A stretch of 64,000 bases of DNA, from assembly GCA_010279815.1 (NCBI GenBank), contig QEOQ01000180.1, positions 2,716,292 to 2,780,291 of the forward strand, written 5' to 3'. Below are positions 48,641 to 59,472 of the stretch, piece by piece (the first letter of the stretch is position 1; each line of letters opens with the position of its first letter). This DNA comes from Brachionus plicatilis. Taxonomy: Eukaryota > Rotifera > Eurotatoria > Ploima > Brachionidae. The position numbers were made by a program, and so were the translations under genes. The notes under the pieces are model-generated. The model was not told the origin of the DNA. It searched no databases and saw only the letters and a list, made by a program, of their open reading frames with translations.

Positions 48641-48976
48641 TTGTGAAGTTTCAATTCAGAAAAAAACTTGAATAACTTTTTTACTAAAAGAGATAATTAA
48701 GTTCCATAAAATACTTAAATACAAGCAAATTTGCTTAATCCGAAAATATTTATCTTCAAAAACTCTGCAATGTAATTGCACAGTTGATTAGAATACTTTT
48801 TAATGTCGTATAAAATGCAAAAAATTGAAGAGTATTTTGCAGACCTATTTTACTGCATTAAGCAAATATACTTATAATTAAGCATTTTATAGAACTTAAT
48901 TATCTCTTTTAGTAAAAAAGTTATTCAAAATTTTCTGAATCGAAAAGATCGAATTGAAATGAACCTCAAAACCCCC
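48641..48976. mobile_element. 330-bp MITE, copy 2
   Basis: Inverted relative to copy 1 and forming the inner end of the right arm. Its ends match those of copies 1 and 3. The left terminus is a little shorter than in copy 3, lacking the ATTTAAATTCGATCG segment. Confidence 0.8.
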
Positions 48977-49705
48977 AATTTTTCGGTGATTAGTAAACTA
49001 AAGTTTAGCAATACTGATTTTAATGATAAGTTCACTTGTTAAAATTAAGCATCAAGATTCAAGCCTAAATGCATAAAATAGAAAGACAGGCAATAGTTTT
49101 AACATGATTGATAAATGGTATTCAATTCAATTCTAAGGTTTTTAAACGGGATATAAATTGAAATTAATGCAATTATTTTTTTTTTAATTGCACACTGAAG
49201 CAAAAAGTACAGTTCCATGTTTAAAGGAATATTTTTACATCTTTTGGTCATTTTATACAAAAGTTTTGACATTTTATAATTTTTTATTATTTTCATTACA
49301 ACAAAAATAAATAAAATTTTATGTTATATTTTATGTTTTAATTTATGTTCTATTTCTTTATCTAAATTAAGAGAAAAGGGTAAAAAAATTTAATGCTTTA
49401 ATGATTTGACAATCCACGTATTTTTTAATTCGAAATTCACATATAAATGAAACAGATAAAAAAATCAAAGTGAAAATGCAAAAAAAAACAAAAAGTTAGA
49501 AATTAATTAATTTAAAAAAATTAATTAATTAATTTTTTTAATCCGTTAAAGGCTTTTTTCTTAAGAAAAGTATTACTCGGTTTTTTCCAACTAGTTCGTT
49601 ATATCAGGATTTCGTTATAAAGTGGTGAGTTATATCCAAAAAATTATCAATCTTTTTGCTTTATAAATAATCGTTTCCTGTATTCTTATTCGTAATAAAG
49701 AGAAT

Positions 49706-49728
49706 TTCGTTATACGGAGGATCAACTG
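49706..49728 (-). mobile_element. pogo/Tigger-like transposon end, copy 2
   Basis: Mirror of the end at 44117. Here the terminal CAGTTGATCC is directly bordered by TA, the target of Tc1/mariner-superfamily elements. Confidence 0.45.
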
Positions 49729-50805
49729 TATAAAGAACTTTCTAACTGCTTCGCTCAGGGCTACATACAGATTAAAAATAAATTTAAATAACTTTAAATA
49801 TTTTCTTTATTTACCCATTTAATTTTGCAATAAGAAATTTAGTATTTTACGTCGATTTCTTGAAATTTTACATTAATTTTCATAAAAAAACAAATTTTTA
49901 CAAAATTAATTTTAAAATATTTTGTAAAATTACACTTTTTTTAAAAATTTAACATGTTTCTTAGTGTTTTGGTTTTTCTAGACTATTCCCGACATTCAAA
50001 AAATGAATTTTGGTCTAAAAAGAGAAATTTTCAACTACTCAATGGTTTGGCAAAAGTTTTTATTTAAATTTACAAAAAAAATTTTTCAATTTTTATACTT
50101 GGATGATCTTTTGGTCAAAAAATTTATTTCAATGTTTTTTGTTTTTTTAGAGTTTGTGCTAAAAATTTTAATATTCTTAAAATCAGTAAGTACCATTAAT
50201 GATTCAACCATAAGTGGAAATATTGTTACGAACGGAAATATTGTTATCATTAAAATCAGTACAAATACAAATAGGATTACATTGAAAATTTAAAATTTTA
50301 ATATTCTTAAAATCAGTAAGTACAAATGGATGTAGTCGCTTTAATCAAAATGATAAACCAACTAGATGAGAACTAGAATTTAAAGACATGATTTTAAAAA
50401 ATATTTAACGGCAATTAAAGCTTTTAAGATTAGTAAAATAATAGAGAAATTAAATTTTTTTTAGCAAGTTATTTTAAGAATAATAAATTTCGGTTTTATC
50501 TAAAATATACAGCTATTAAAAAAGAAAATCTACACCGGATTTGGCTACAAATTAAGTTTTTTATATAAAATCAGTCTTACTTGCAAATTATTTAAATGTA
50601 TTGCTCGTATCTGAGCTTGCTATTTAAAAATAAAATTCTTAAGAAAAACTTCTCAATTATTTTATTTGTTTACCATTCATTTTTTCAATTTCATGCGTTC
50701 CAGATTTTGAAATCCATAAAAAGTATAGTCAAGGATTACAAATATGTCTTCTCTAATTTACTTCAATATATTGCAAGTGTCCCCATATTTTCATTTATTA
50801 TTTTT

Positions 50806-51277
50806 TTTTTACATCTTTTGGTCATTTTATACAAAAGTTTTGACATTTTATAATTTTTTATTATTTTCATTACAACAAAAATAAAAAAAATTTTATGTTA
50901 TATTATTTCTTGCATGTTTTCGAGGTTTAAGGTTCATTTAAATTCGATCGTTTCAATTCAGAAAAAAACTTGAATAACTTTTTTACTAAAAGAGATAATT
51001 AAGTTCCATAAAATACTTAAATACAAGCAAATTTGCTTAATCCGAAAATATTTATCTTCAAAAACTCTGCAATGTAATTGCACAGTTGATTAGAATACTT
51101 TTTAATGGCGTACAAAATGCAAAAAATTGAAGAGTATTTTGCAGACCTATTTTACTCCATTAAGCAAATATGCTTATAATTAAGCATTTTATAGAACTAA
51201 ATTATCTCTTTTAGTAAAAATGTTATTCAAAATTTTCTGAATCGAAAAGATCGAATTAAAATGAACTTCACAGCCCC
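50806..51277. mobile_element. MITE copy 3 with attached arm fragment
   Basis: 50806-50905 duplicates about 49234-49333 of the right arm. 50921-51277 is a third copy of the 330-bp MITE, in the same orientation as copy 2. The junction TTATTTCTTGCATGTTTTCG matches the inner flank of copy 1, so this block is a mosaic of both arms. Confidence 0.75.
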
Positions 51278-52230
51278 AATTTCTTTACAAACAACCTACT
51301 GAGATAGGATCTGAGACTTTTTGACGGTTTATTTTTTTAAAAATTACTTTGGAGTCAGTATGGCTGGGTTATTTAGTATTAAATTAATAAAAGTTAAAAA
51401 TTCCACAGGAAAAAAAATTGTCTCTGAATTCATTTTCAAATCTTAGAAATCAAAATACTAAAGGCCCACTAAATAAAATAAAGAATTTTGATATTATCCC
51501 GAGTTTAATTTTATTTATTTTCAAATCAATTAAAAAAATATTTATTTAACTTTTAACTCAACCATTTTACACCAGAATCCCATGGGGTAGATTGCAAGTT
51601 TTTACGCTATTATCGAGGAAATTTTAAATTCTAAAATTACAATGATGCTGTTAAATTTTTTAAAGCCTTTTGATCGATATTTAATAAGAAAATTTTTAAG
51701 TTAGATATTCATTTTAAAAATAATATTTCAAATGGTTTAAAGCTTCGGATTAGTAATAAAATTTAATTCAAATAAGTAAAATAAAATTTTTTAAATTTAA
51801 CTGAGTCATATGAAATGATTTCTCGGCCTCAGAGTTTTATTTCTCAAGATATTTTAAAATTGAAATCTTGAAATTGTTTGAAATTTTTGTTAGATCTTTA
51901 ATCGAATGTAATAATTTGTCTAAGTCTCTTTTTATTGATGATGATTTATGTATCCTGTGACAGAGTGACTTGGGTACTGCGGAGTACTGGATAATGATCC
52001 TATAATAATTATTCACTTTATTAAAAAAAATATTAAAAATTATTTCACATATTAATTAATTGAATAGAATATCATAACTTAATTTCTTAAAAGAAAGCGA
52101 ATCATCTTTTAAATGCTTTCAAACTAAACCGAAATAAAAGCGATAAAGATTAATTTTTTATTTTAAGAAAGTATCTTGCTTCTTGTTTTTTTCACATCAC
52201 ACAAACCCATTTTGTAAAGTTAAACATATT
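51278..52230. other. AT-rich spacer with one member of a short direct repeat
   Basis: No gene seen. 51341-51378 (ACTTTGGAGTCAGTATGGCT core) recurs directly at 52547-52584, inside the next retroelement fragment. Confidence 0.6.
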
Positions 52231-53031
52231 TCCAAACAGGATGACAAGCTGCTTAGGAAAACTATTGGAACGTATAGCCTACTCGAGATTATATAGTTAT
52301 TTAGAACAAAACTCACTACTAATTTAGAAACAACCGGGTTTTAGAAAAAATCGACGAATCATTGATAATCTTTTCTTCCTTATTCAAAAAATTGTAGAAT
52401 CATTTTAGAGAAATTTAGTTCGAATACCAAAAATTTTTAATAAAACACCCCAAATTTCTAAGTTTTTATCCCAATTTTATTAGAATAACCGCAAAAAATA
52501 AAAAAATACATAAAAATAAAAAAAAAACACTTTTTTATTTTTTTATAAATTACTTTGGAGTCAGTATGACTGGGTTATTTAGTAAAACCATCAATTTAAA
52601 AACATCATTTAATAGAAAGAAAAAAGTTTGTTCCCTATTTTTAGAAATCTCAAAAGCGTTCGATAGGATTTGGCATGAAACCTTCCCCCTTACCTAATAC
52701 TATGGATTAATTCATTCTTAGACTTAAGATCATTTAAATGTTAATGGTCATATAAGTGATGATTACCATATTACTGCAGGCGTTCCTCAAGGCTCAGCAA
52801 TTACTCCATTACTTTTTAGTATTTTTATCAATAATATACTTAAAAGAAATAAAACAAATATTGAATACTCTCTTCTTCTTGCTGACGACTTGGTCACATT
52901 CTACATTTTTAAGAAAAGAGGAAATCTGGAAAATAAGATAAACAAATACATAGACGAATTAGAAAAATATCTTTTTAAGTGGAAGATGAAAATATCTGTC
53001 AAAAAGTCTTGCCTCATTAACTTCACTAAAT
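52231..53031 (+). pseudogene. Decayed non-LTR reverse transcriptase
   Basis: Pieces in order: CLGKLLERIAYSRLYSYLEQ (palm entry); a stop; then KQPGFRKNRRIIDNLFFLIQ. About 200 bases of AT-rich insertion follow, containing the 38-bp repeat shared with 51341. Then SLFLEISKAFDRIWHE with the first catalytic Asp region, a frameshifted patch, and YHITAGVPQGSAITPLLFSI. The catalytic LLLADDLVTFYI box and KYIDELEKYLFKWKMKISV complete the palm. No endonuclease or 3' domain remains. It differs from the element at 18356 (ADD box context and palm entry), so at least two retroelement lineages are present. Confidence 0.85.
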
Positions 53032-54226
53032 AGAAAAAGGAAAATATGGCAACTTGAAGTTCATGATCATAATCAAATGATCAAAATTTAATTGATTCAA
53101 ATCTTAATAAAAATGATGAAATTAGATTTTTTTAAAGTTTTTTAAAATTGAACATAAGATATTTATTATTTTAATTTAAAATTGACCTTTAATTGATTCT
53201 TCTAAAATCTTTGTTTGAAAATTTTAAAGACAAATTTAAAATCGACATTAAGGTATCCAATTTATGACTTTAAACGATATTTTAATATTAATTAAAATAT
53301 ATTACGGCGAAACAAAATTAAATTTTGTATTGCAAAATTTCAAAATATTGATTAAGAATTTTATTGACTTCATATAAAAATTCATATAATTTTCTATTTA
53401 ATTATAGATTAAACAAATAATGTTTAATAAAGTATAGTCATTAATTATTAAAAAATTGATAAAAAATACCATTTTATTTGAATCAAAAACTAAAAATTTT
53501 GATTTGAAAAATACATTTGATCATTTGCCGGAAAATATTGACTTAAACTTAAAGATATATGCAGAGTTGTTTGACAGTCCTAAAATAATGTCCTAGTCAG
53601 TAAGTTCAACACTTTCTCTGCCGCCATTATAACTACCTGTAATGGAAGAAATTTCATTTGTCCTTGAATCTGACTGATGTATCAACGATGCTATTTATTT
53701 GACTCAGTTTAATTAAAAAGATTTGAAAATCAAAAAATCTAGATAATTTTAATTTTTTGGCTTTGGCTCGGACATCAGAAAAAAAATCCGGACTTGGATT
53801 TGACTTGAGACTTGTGACTTTTAAACAACTCTGGATATATGAATATAAAATTGAAGGAAAACAAGTTCTTAGATATAAAATTTTGTCAAACAAAAAAAGG
53901 GATTTAAACTACCAAGGCCAGACGGATCTGCCCGCTTACAGGACGGGACGGACGGACGGACGGGTAGGCCGCGCCGTTCGCGTTACGATTTTATTAGAAT
54001 CGCTGTATTATATTATTTCTAAATTTTTTATTTAATTTTTTTTTTAATCTGAAGGAGCTTTAGCTCGGCATAAATAAAATTAGATAATATAAAAATAAAA
54101 TAAAAAAAACATCTTAAATTTCTTGGTTTTGTCAAACATAAAATGGAGTCTAAACTACATAAGTCTTAAATTAAATATATGATACACCTTCCAACATTAT
54201 CCATTGCAGGACCTTTAATAAATATG
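53032..54226. other. Spacer with a GGAC microsatellite
   Basis: No gene supported. The 92-codon frame at 53757-54035 runs through a GGAC-type simple repeat (53941-53963) and has no recognisable domain. Confidence 0.5.
53941..53963. repeat. GGAC tetranucleotide repeat in a GC-rich patch
   Basis: About five GGAC/GGGAC units within a GC-rich stretch (53925-53990, including GCCGCGCCGTTCGCG) in otherwise AT-rich DNA. Such patches often mark transposon ends, but no boundary could be drawn. Confidence 0.7.
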
Positions 54227-54473
54227 TACAGTACATTTCTAAACAAAGTTAACAGTGTTTTGAAACATTGCTTAAGCAGTGTTTATGAGCGGTTTAAGCA
54301 GCGTTTATGAGCGGTTTAAGTAATGTTTAAGTTAGTTTAAACTTTTTAATAAAAAATGATGGGGCAATGTTTAAAACAGTTTAAGCAGTGTTTATGAGCG
54401 GTTTAAGCAGGGTTTAAGAGCAGCTTTTAAACTGCTTAAGCAGCCTGTTAACTTTGTTTAGAAATGTACTGTA
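54227..54473. mobile_element. TA-flanked MITE (Tc1/mariner-like) with internal minisatellite
   Basis: A 243-bp element (54229-54471) bounded by TA on both sides has perfect terminal inverted repeats of about 27 bp starting CAGTACATTTCTAAACAAAG. The interior is a degenerate tandem array of roughly 20-bp units built on GTTTAAGCAGTGTTTATGAGC, in both orientations. Noncoding. Confidence 0.88.
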
Positions 54474-54570
54474 CGGTCGGTTTTTATTTTGGCCTATAAT
54501 CGGCCGGCCGCGATCTCGGGCATTTTTTTTTCTGGCCGGTCACGTGGCCTCTCGACCGGCCCCCAACACT
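54474..54570. other. GC-rich patch abutting the MITE
   Basis: About 100 bases containing CGGCCGGCCGCG, CTGGCCGGTCACGTGGCC and CGACCGGCCCCCAACAC, sharply different from the flanks. It may be another transposon terminus split by the MITE; unassigned. Confidence 0.5.
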
Positions 54571-56327
54571 AAAAAAAACATATAATAAATTTAAAATTAA
54601 AGAAAAAAAGCAAAATTTAAATCCTTTGTGCAAATAGACGAATTAACTTTTTCACGTAAATTTACAGCTATTTTAACACATTTTTTATCATTATTAGTTG
54701 AAAAATTTTAAATTATAATTAATTTTTCAAAAGAACTTATAAATTTTTTAACCATTCTTAAATAAGATTCAGTCAAAATTTTGTCTCATTTTAACCATTT
54801 AAGTTATTTTTTTAATATAATTTATGTTTTATCTCTTTTTGATTTTTTATACTTTATGTGTTTTTTCTCTCATTATACAAGCTAAAATCTGTAAAATTGT
54901 TATTTGTTTTTTATCTCTTTTTATGTTTTTTTCTACCTCACCCAAATCGAACTGAGAAAGATAAGTCTTGGGTAGATTGAGTCATTAGTTTCCATTAGGC
55001 TTGTAGAGAAGTATAAAGAGGCTTCTAAATAAGGATATATCGAATACCTGACTTTAATCTTTAATTTCAACGTTTCTAGTTCGTCCCTGAATTGTTCAAA
55101 AGGTTAGCCTGTAGCATGTGTAATTAACTATGTCAATTCTTTTTAGTTTTCTTCTAAATTTTAATTTTATGACTTATTTTACCTAACGATAATTTTTTAT
55201 TAATTATTTGAAGCGGCCTAAGTTCGTCATAGTTCTAATAAGAATTTTTAAATTTTGAAGAAGTCGAAGCTTCATCAATATGTTTAAAGCATTTAATGAC
55301 AAAATTATAGAATATTATTATTTAAATTTTTTAACTTTTTTATCAATTAATTTTTTTTAGCGTAAATGGTTTTTACTAATCTTCAATTTTAAACATTTAT
55401 TAGAGGACCAATTAATAAAAAAGTTTTACTGACTTTCTTAACTGTTCTGTATTTAAAAAAAAATAGTAAATACTAGAACATCTTTCAAAAGATATGTTAA
55501 ATGGTCAAAAATTTAGTAGCTGATCGACAACCTAAGATCATTTCAACATCAGTAGTTTTAAGGCGATATTTTATTTTCTTAATTTTAAATTAATTTTTTT
55601 CTCGAACATTTTTTATTTTCATATGTTTTTATTATAATTTTGAATACTCAATCGTAGAATTTCAAAAATTTAATTGATAAAAGAGAAATTATAAAAAAGT
55701 TAAAAGTTGTTGCATATTTTTAAATAAAAATAATAAAATTTTTTTAACTCTCAAACGCCGGAGTTTTTTTGAACGTTAACTACTAAAGGGTACAAAAAAA
55801 CTCCGGCGTTATTCGGTCATATGGTTAAAAGTGGTTTGCATAAATTTTATCAATTAAAAAATGATTAAAAGCTTTTTCAAATTATTTTTTATCATTGTTA
55901 TTAAAATTGTATCATTAATTATAATTAGAACCAAATATATATATTTTGATCTATGGTCATTTATTTTTCTCAAGTTTTTTGTAAAATTTTATAAATTTCA
56001 TTTATATTATTTTTAACAGGATTTGAATGATTGCTAAACACGAAAGCTTTTTTAAAATTTCATCAGCTAAAACTAAATACCAAAATTTGGTAATTGGGAA
56101 TTATTTCTGAGCTTTATGAGTTTTCTATTTTTCACACAATCAAAAATTTATTCTTATTGTTTTTACGATTGAGAACTTTTGATAACAATAAAAAAGTTTA
56201 CAATTTTACTTTAAAATTTATTTAAAAAAAATTAAATTGATAATAAATATGCGTGCAATAATCAGAAAATGAAGAAATTGTTTTCAAAATAAAATTACTA
56301 AAAACATTTTTGCAGCGAGTGCATTAT
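54571..56327. other. AT-rich spacer with one GC-rich hairpin
   Basis: No gene seen. A hairpin at 55754-55810 has perfect 18-bp arms, AACGCCGGAGTTTTTTTG and its reverse complement, around a 20-base loop. Confidence 0.6.
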
Positions 56328-56882
56328 TTATAGAATGAATTCTTGGTCAAAAATTTTTTTGGCTTGCAGTTTTCTTCTAATACTTTGAATTGTTTTCAAG
56401 CTGTAAACAACCCGTTTGGGTTTTTCACTTTGAATTGATACTCTATGTGAATTTGACAAATCCTGTATGTCCTCATAAAAATGTGACTCTGTGTTTCGGT
56501 AAGCTTTGGTAGTGGCTTGTTTGCTCAATAGCTTGAATATCTTGTTGGTATACTTTTTGTTTTTGTTGATTGTCATCAACAATTTTTTGGATTTTAGTGT
56601 TTTTTTTATCACCAACTCAAAAGGTATTTTATCGTTATGAAAATTTTTGATCAATTCAAAAACATTTTCATTGAGTCGAACAAATCTTTCAATTCCATTG
56701 CATCTTTCGATCAGGGAGTAACTCTTGTGCAAATTACAGTTAGAGAGTTTACACCTTGATAAGCACTTGGTTAGAAAATCTTGGCATAATGTTTGCTTTT
56801 CTACATTGACTGTGAGGTAATTGCTACCAATTTTAACTTGGCATTTGATTGATTGCTTCAAAATTTTATTAAAAATGTTCAT
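56328..56882 (-). CDS. Small Ras-association (RA) domain protein, RASSF7-10-like
   Basis: Intronless 184-residue frame. Residues about 11-95 resemble the N-terminal RA domain of the RASSF7-10 group. A strand SIKCQVKIGSNYLTVNVEKQ is followed by TTCQ-like TLCQDFLTKCL. Then come HKSYSLIERCNGIERFVRLNEN, matching the YxLIEKWRxxER signature, and FELVIKKT. This fold binds Ras-family GTPases; partners cannot be predicted. The remaining 90 residues are basic and end in a predicted helix (SLKTIQSIRRKLQAKKIFDQ). That end is too short for the long coiled coil of vertebrate RASSF7-10, and no SARAH domain is visible. A further exon cannot be excluded, although the frame ends in a clean stop. Confidence 0.65.
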   Translation of the reverse strand: MNIFNKILKQSIKCQVKIGSNYLTVNVEKQTLCQDFLTKCLSRCKLSNCNLHKSYSLIERCNGIERFVRLNENVFELIKNFHNDKIPFELVIKKTLKSKKLLMTINKNKKYTNKIFKLLSKQATTKAYRNTESHFYEDIQDLSNSHRVSIQSEKPKRVVYSLKTIQSIRRKLQAKKIFDQEFIL

Positions 56883-58540
56883 TTTGGTTTCGATTAATTC
56901 AGGTAAGGTTGATTATTTATACTGACCACTATTAGGTAATTAGTAGCTTTTAATTGTAATTTTACAATTTTCAATTGCGTAAGCACCACTGAGATATTTA
57001 TACTATTGAAAATGAATGAGAATAATTTTTCTTAATTAAAATTACTTTTGCAAATGGTTTCTGTGAAAAATTAAAATTTTATTGCGACGGTGTTTATCCG
57101 AAACAAAATCTTTGATAATAGAATAAGTGTAAATGTCAAAATATTTAGGTTAGATTTTTTATCTTTCGGCCAGTCTTACATTTAACAAGCCTCTTAACCA
57201 AAAATTATATGCTATCTAAACTAAAGGATTGATGTTAATTGTCCGAGCACTAGGACAAAAGGTTTATCTGGATTATATTTTTCTATCTACTAACTGGACA
57301 CCAAAATTGAATAATAGTTTAAAAATGAATTTTTCTTATATATATTTTTCAAATCTGAAAAGGCGGATCAAGTGTTCACACAAAAATTCGATCTTAGGTA
57401 TCATGTGATCATTTAACATTTATCACACAAAAAAATCAAAAATTTAAAATTAAAGAATTTTTTGTTAGTAATTAAAAATTAGTTTGAAAATTAAATTTAT
57501 ATTAAAATTTTGGTGAAATTTTTTTTTAATATTTAATTTACGTTTATTTGACATATGCATTTTTACACACATGGTACAGGCCGATGGAATTGGTGGTTAC
57601 TTAAGTTATTTTTAGCAGATATTTTTAAGTTTCTAGTCTAGAAATAAATAGCTAATGATCAGAAAATAATTTTAGTTGTCATTTTTTGGTCACACAAAGT
57701 CGATTTATTATAACTTTTTTATTTTTTATTATGCTTTACTTTAAAAAGCTTATTATTTTATTTAATTTTTCTTTTTTGATTTTTGAAGTCCTTTAGCTCG
57801 ATTCATACAACAAATAAATAAAAATACATTAACTTAGTGTGTCTTTTTTTTTTATTTAATTTTTATTCAAATTTTAGTTCAATTAATATTTTTTGAATAC
57901 TATTACTAGACTTGATACTTTTTTTTATCAATCAAAATTTTAAAAATTCAGATGTTTTCTCTTTAAATTAAAAACTAAAATGTTTCAAATAAAATAAATT
58001 AATTTAGAAAATCTAGAACTGCATTAATCAATAAACATATATGATGAACTTTAAAAATATTTTAAAATAATTTAAAAAATATTTAATTCTGATTCATGGG
58101 CCTAATGAATAATTATTTAAATTTTTTATTTCAATTTAATCCTAAAGCTGAGTTTATTTAATTAATCAATGAATGGCTAGTTAACAAATGCAGACTAAAT
58201 TAAATTTTCTATTTAGCTTCTAAAACTAACAAATTATATAAATTAAAAGATTAGATTTTAAAATTTCAAACATAAATAGTTTAATTATATTGAATGAATT
58301 TTATTATCATAATTTGAAGTTTTATTTTTTGCTAAATAAGAATCATTTACATATTTAAATGAATTATGCTTTGGCTTCATAATTTCATAATTTTTTATAA
58401 GTTTTTCTTTTATTTTTTTTCTAATTTTTCAATTGCACATCCATTAGATCAGTTTTTACCAAATTTTTCAGAGTGAATAAATTTAAATTTAGTAATTATT
58501 TGAATCTATTTAGACAATCTAGATAAATTTTATTTGGAAA
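56883..58540. other. AT-rich spacer between the RA-domain gene and NDFIP
   Basis: The two flanking genes are divergent, so both promoters should lie here. No specific element or repeat was recognised. Confidence 0.5.
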
Positions 58541-59472
58541 ATGTCCAGATCTAGATATCATCTGGTAAGTATTGAAAAATAGAATATCTATCGAAAAGCA
58601 AATAATTTTTATTTAGTTACCAAATGAGGATCAAAACCCAGCTTTGGAAGTCAACTTGGCACAATCGATTTCAGGTTTACCTCATGAGGAATTTCTTACC
58701 GAGGTCGATTTGAGTCCAAGAAATGAATTGGCACAAGCTGAAGTTGTCAATGTAAATTTGACACCGTTGCCACAATCTGGTGAAAATATGCCTCCAATAT
58801 CCGAATTACCATCATATACAGAAGCTTTGAGAATAAAAAATTCTGAAGCTCATACAAATGAATTGCCTCCTGGCTACTTTTCAAATCCGAACTCAGGTTC
58901 GACTGAAACTCGTTTCCCGGTTGTTGACAATTTTGATGTAACATTCACTGACTGAAGCTTAAAATTTGATTTTTAAAAAACAATTTTAGTTAAGAGCTTT
59001 TACTGAGAGTGATTTGGCTAGTTATGACCAAGACATTGGAAGCGAGTGCATGTTTTTAAGCGCATTTATGATCGCTTTTTTCTTTAATTGGGTTGGATTT
59101 TTTGCGGCTATTTGTCTAATACCGAATGCAGCCGGAAAATACGGTGCCCTTAGCGGCTTTGGTTTATCAATGGCAAAATGGGTTACAATTTTTAGGGTAA
59201 TTTAATATTTTGTTTCTCTAGATTTAAAAAAAATGATTTTTTACTAGTATCAAGAATGGATGGTAAATATGAATGATTTTCAACAGAAATTGTTCGTATG
59301 GTTGTTCATATTTTTAGGTAAATTAGTTAAATTTAAGACAAAAAATTAAAAATATTTCAAAGGGTTTTATTTATTTTTCCGAGGATTAATAAACTATATG
59401 ACTTTAAAGTATAGACCAAGAGGTGACTTAAATATTGAACGAAGGAATAGATGGATCACAATTATGGACTAA
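58541..59472 (+). CDS. NDFIP: NDFIP-family adaptor of Nedd4-type ubiquitin ligases
   Basis: Three-pass Golgi/endosome membrane protein that recruits and activates WW-domain HECT E3 ligases. Exons: 58541-58564, 58617-58937, 58990-59196, 59248-59317, 59363-59472; 243 residues with consistent phases. The acidic cytosolic N-terminus carries ELPSYTEAL (LPSY, residues 72-75) and PPGY (92-95), the candidate WW-binding motifs. Mammalian NDFIP1 has two PPxY motifs plus LPTY. The hallmark membrane block follows: CMFLSAFMIAFFFNWVGFF, LIPNAAGKYGALSGFGLSMA and KWVTIFR. It ends with the third segment and GFYLFFRGLINYM. The first exon is eight codons. A read-through of the exon 2 donor would stop after five residues (VTFTD), giving a soluble form without membrane segments. 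Whether that is used is unknown. Confidence 0.93.

Larger units (their letters stand above)
48641..50392 (-). repeat. Right arm of the ~1.7-kb inverted repeat
   Basis: Reverse complement of the left arm. It differs by an extra block of about 134 bases at 50195-50325, which is bordered by a short direct duplication of AATATTCTTAAAATCAGTAA. The frame at 50003-50293 is translated repeat, not a gene. Confidence 0.85.

Noticed and set aside
44451..49296. Paired minus-strand frames of 65-68 codons (44451-44657 and 49099-49296)
   Set aside because: The frames cover matching parts of the two inverted arms but read opposite strands of the repeat, so they translate different sequences. Neither has a domain; both are AT-rich repeat DNA.
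50003..50293. 96-codon plus-strand frame
   Set aside because: It lies inside the right arm of the inverted repeat, is low-complexity Ile/Lys/Phe-rich, and is not kept as an open frame in the left arm.
53757..54035. 92-codon frame with a run of Arg/Thr/Gly
   Set aside because: The composition comes from the GGAC microsatellite; no start context or homology.
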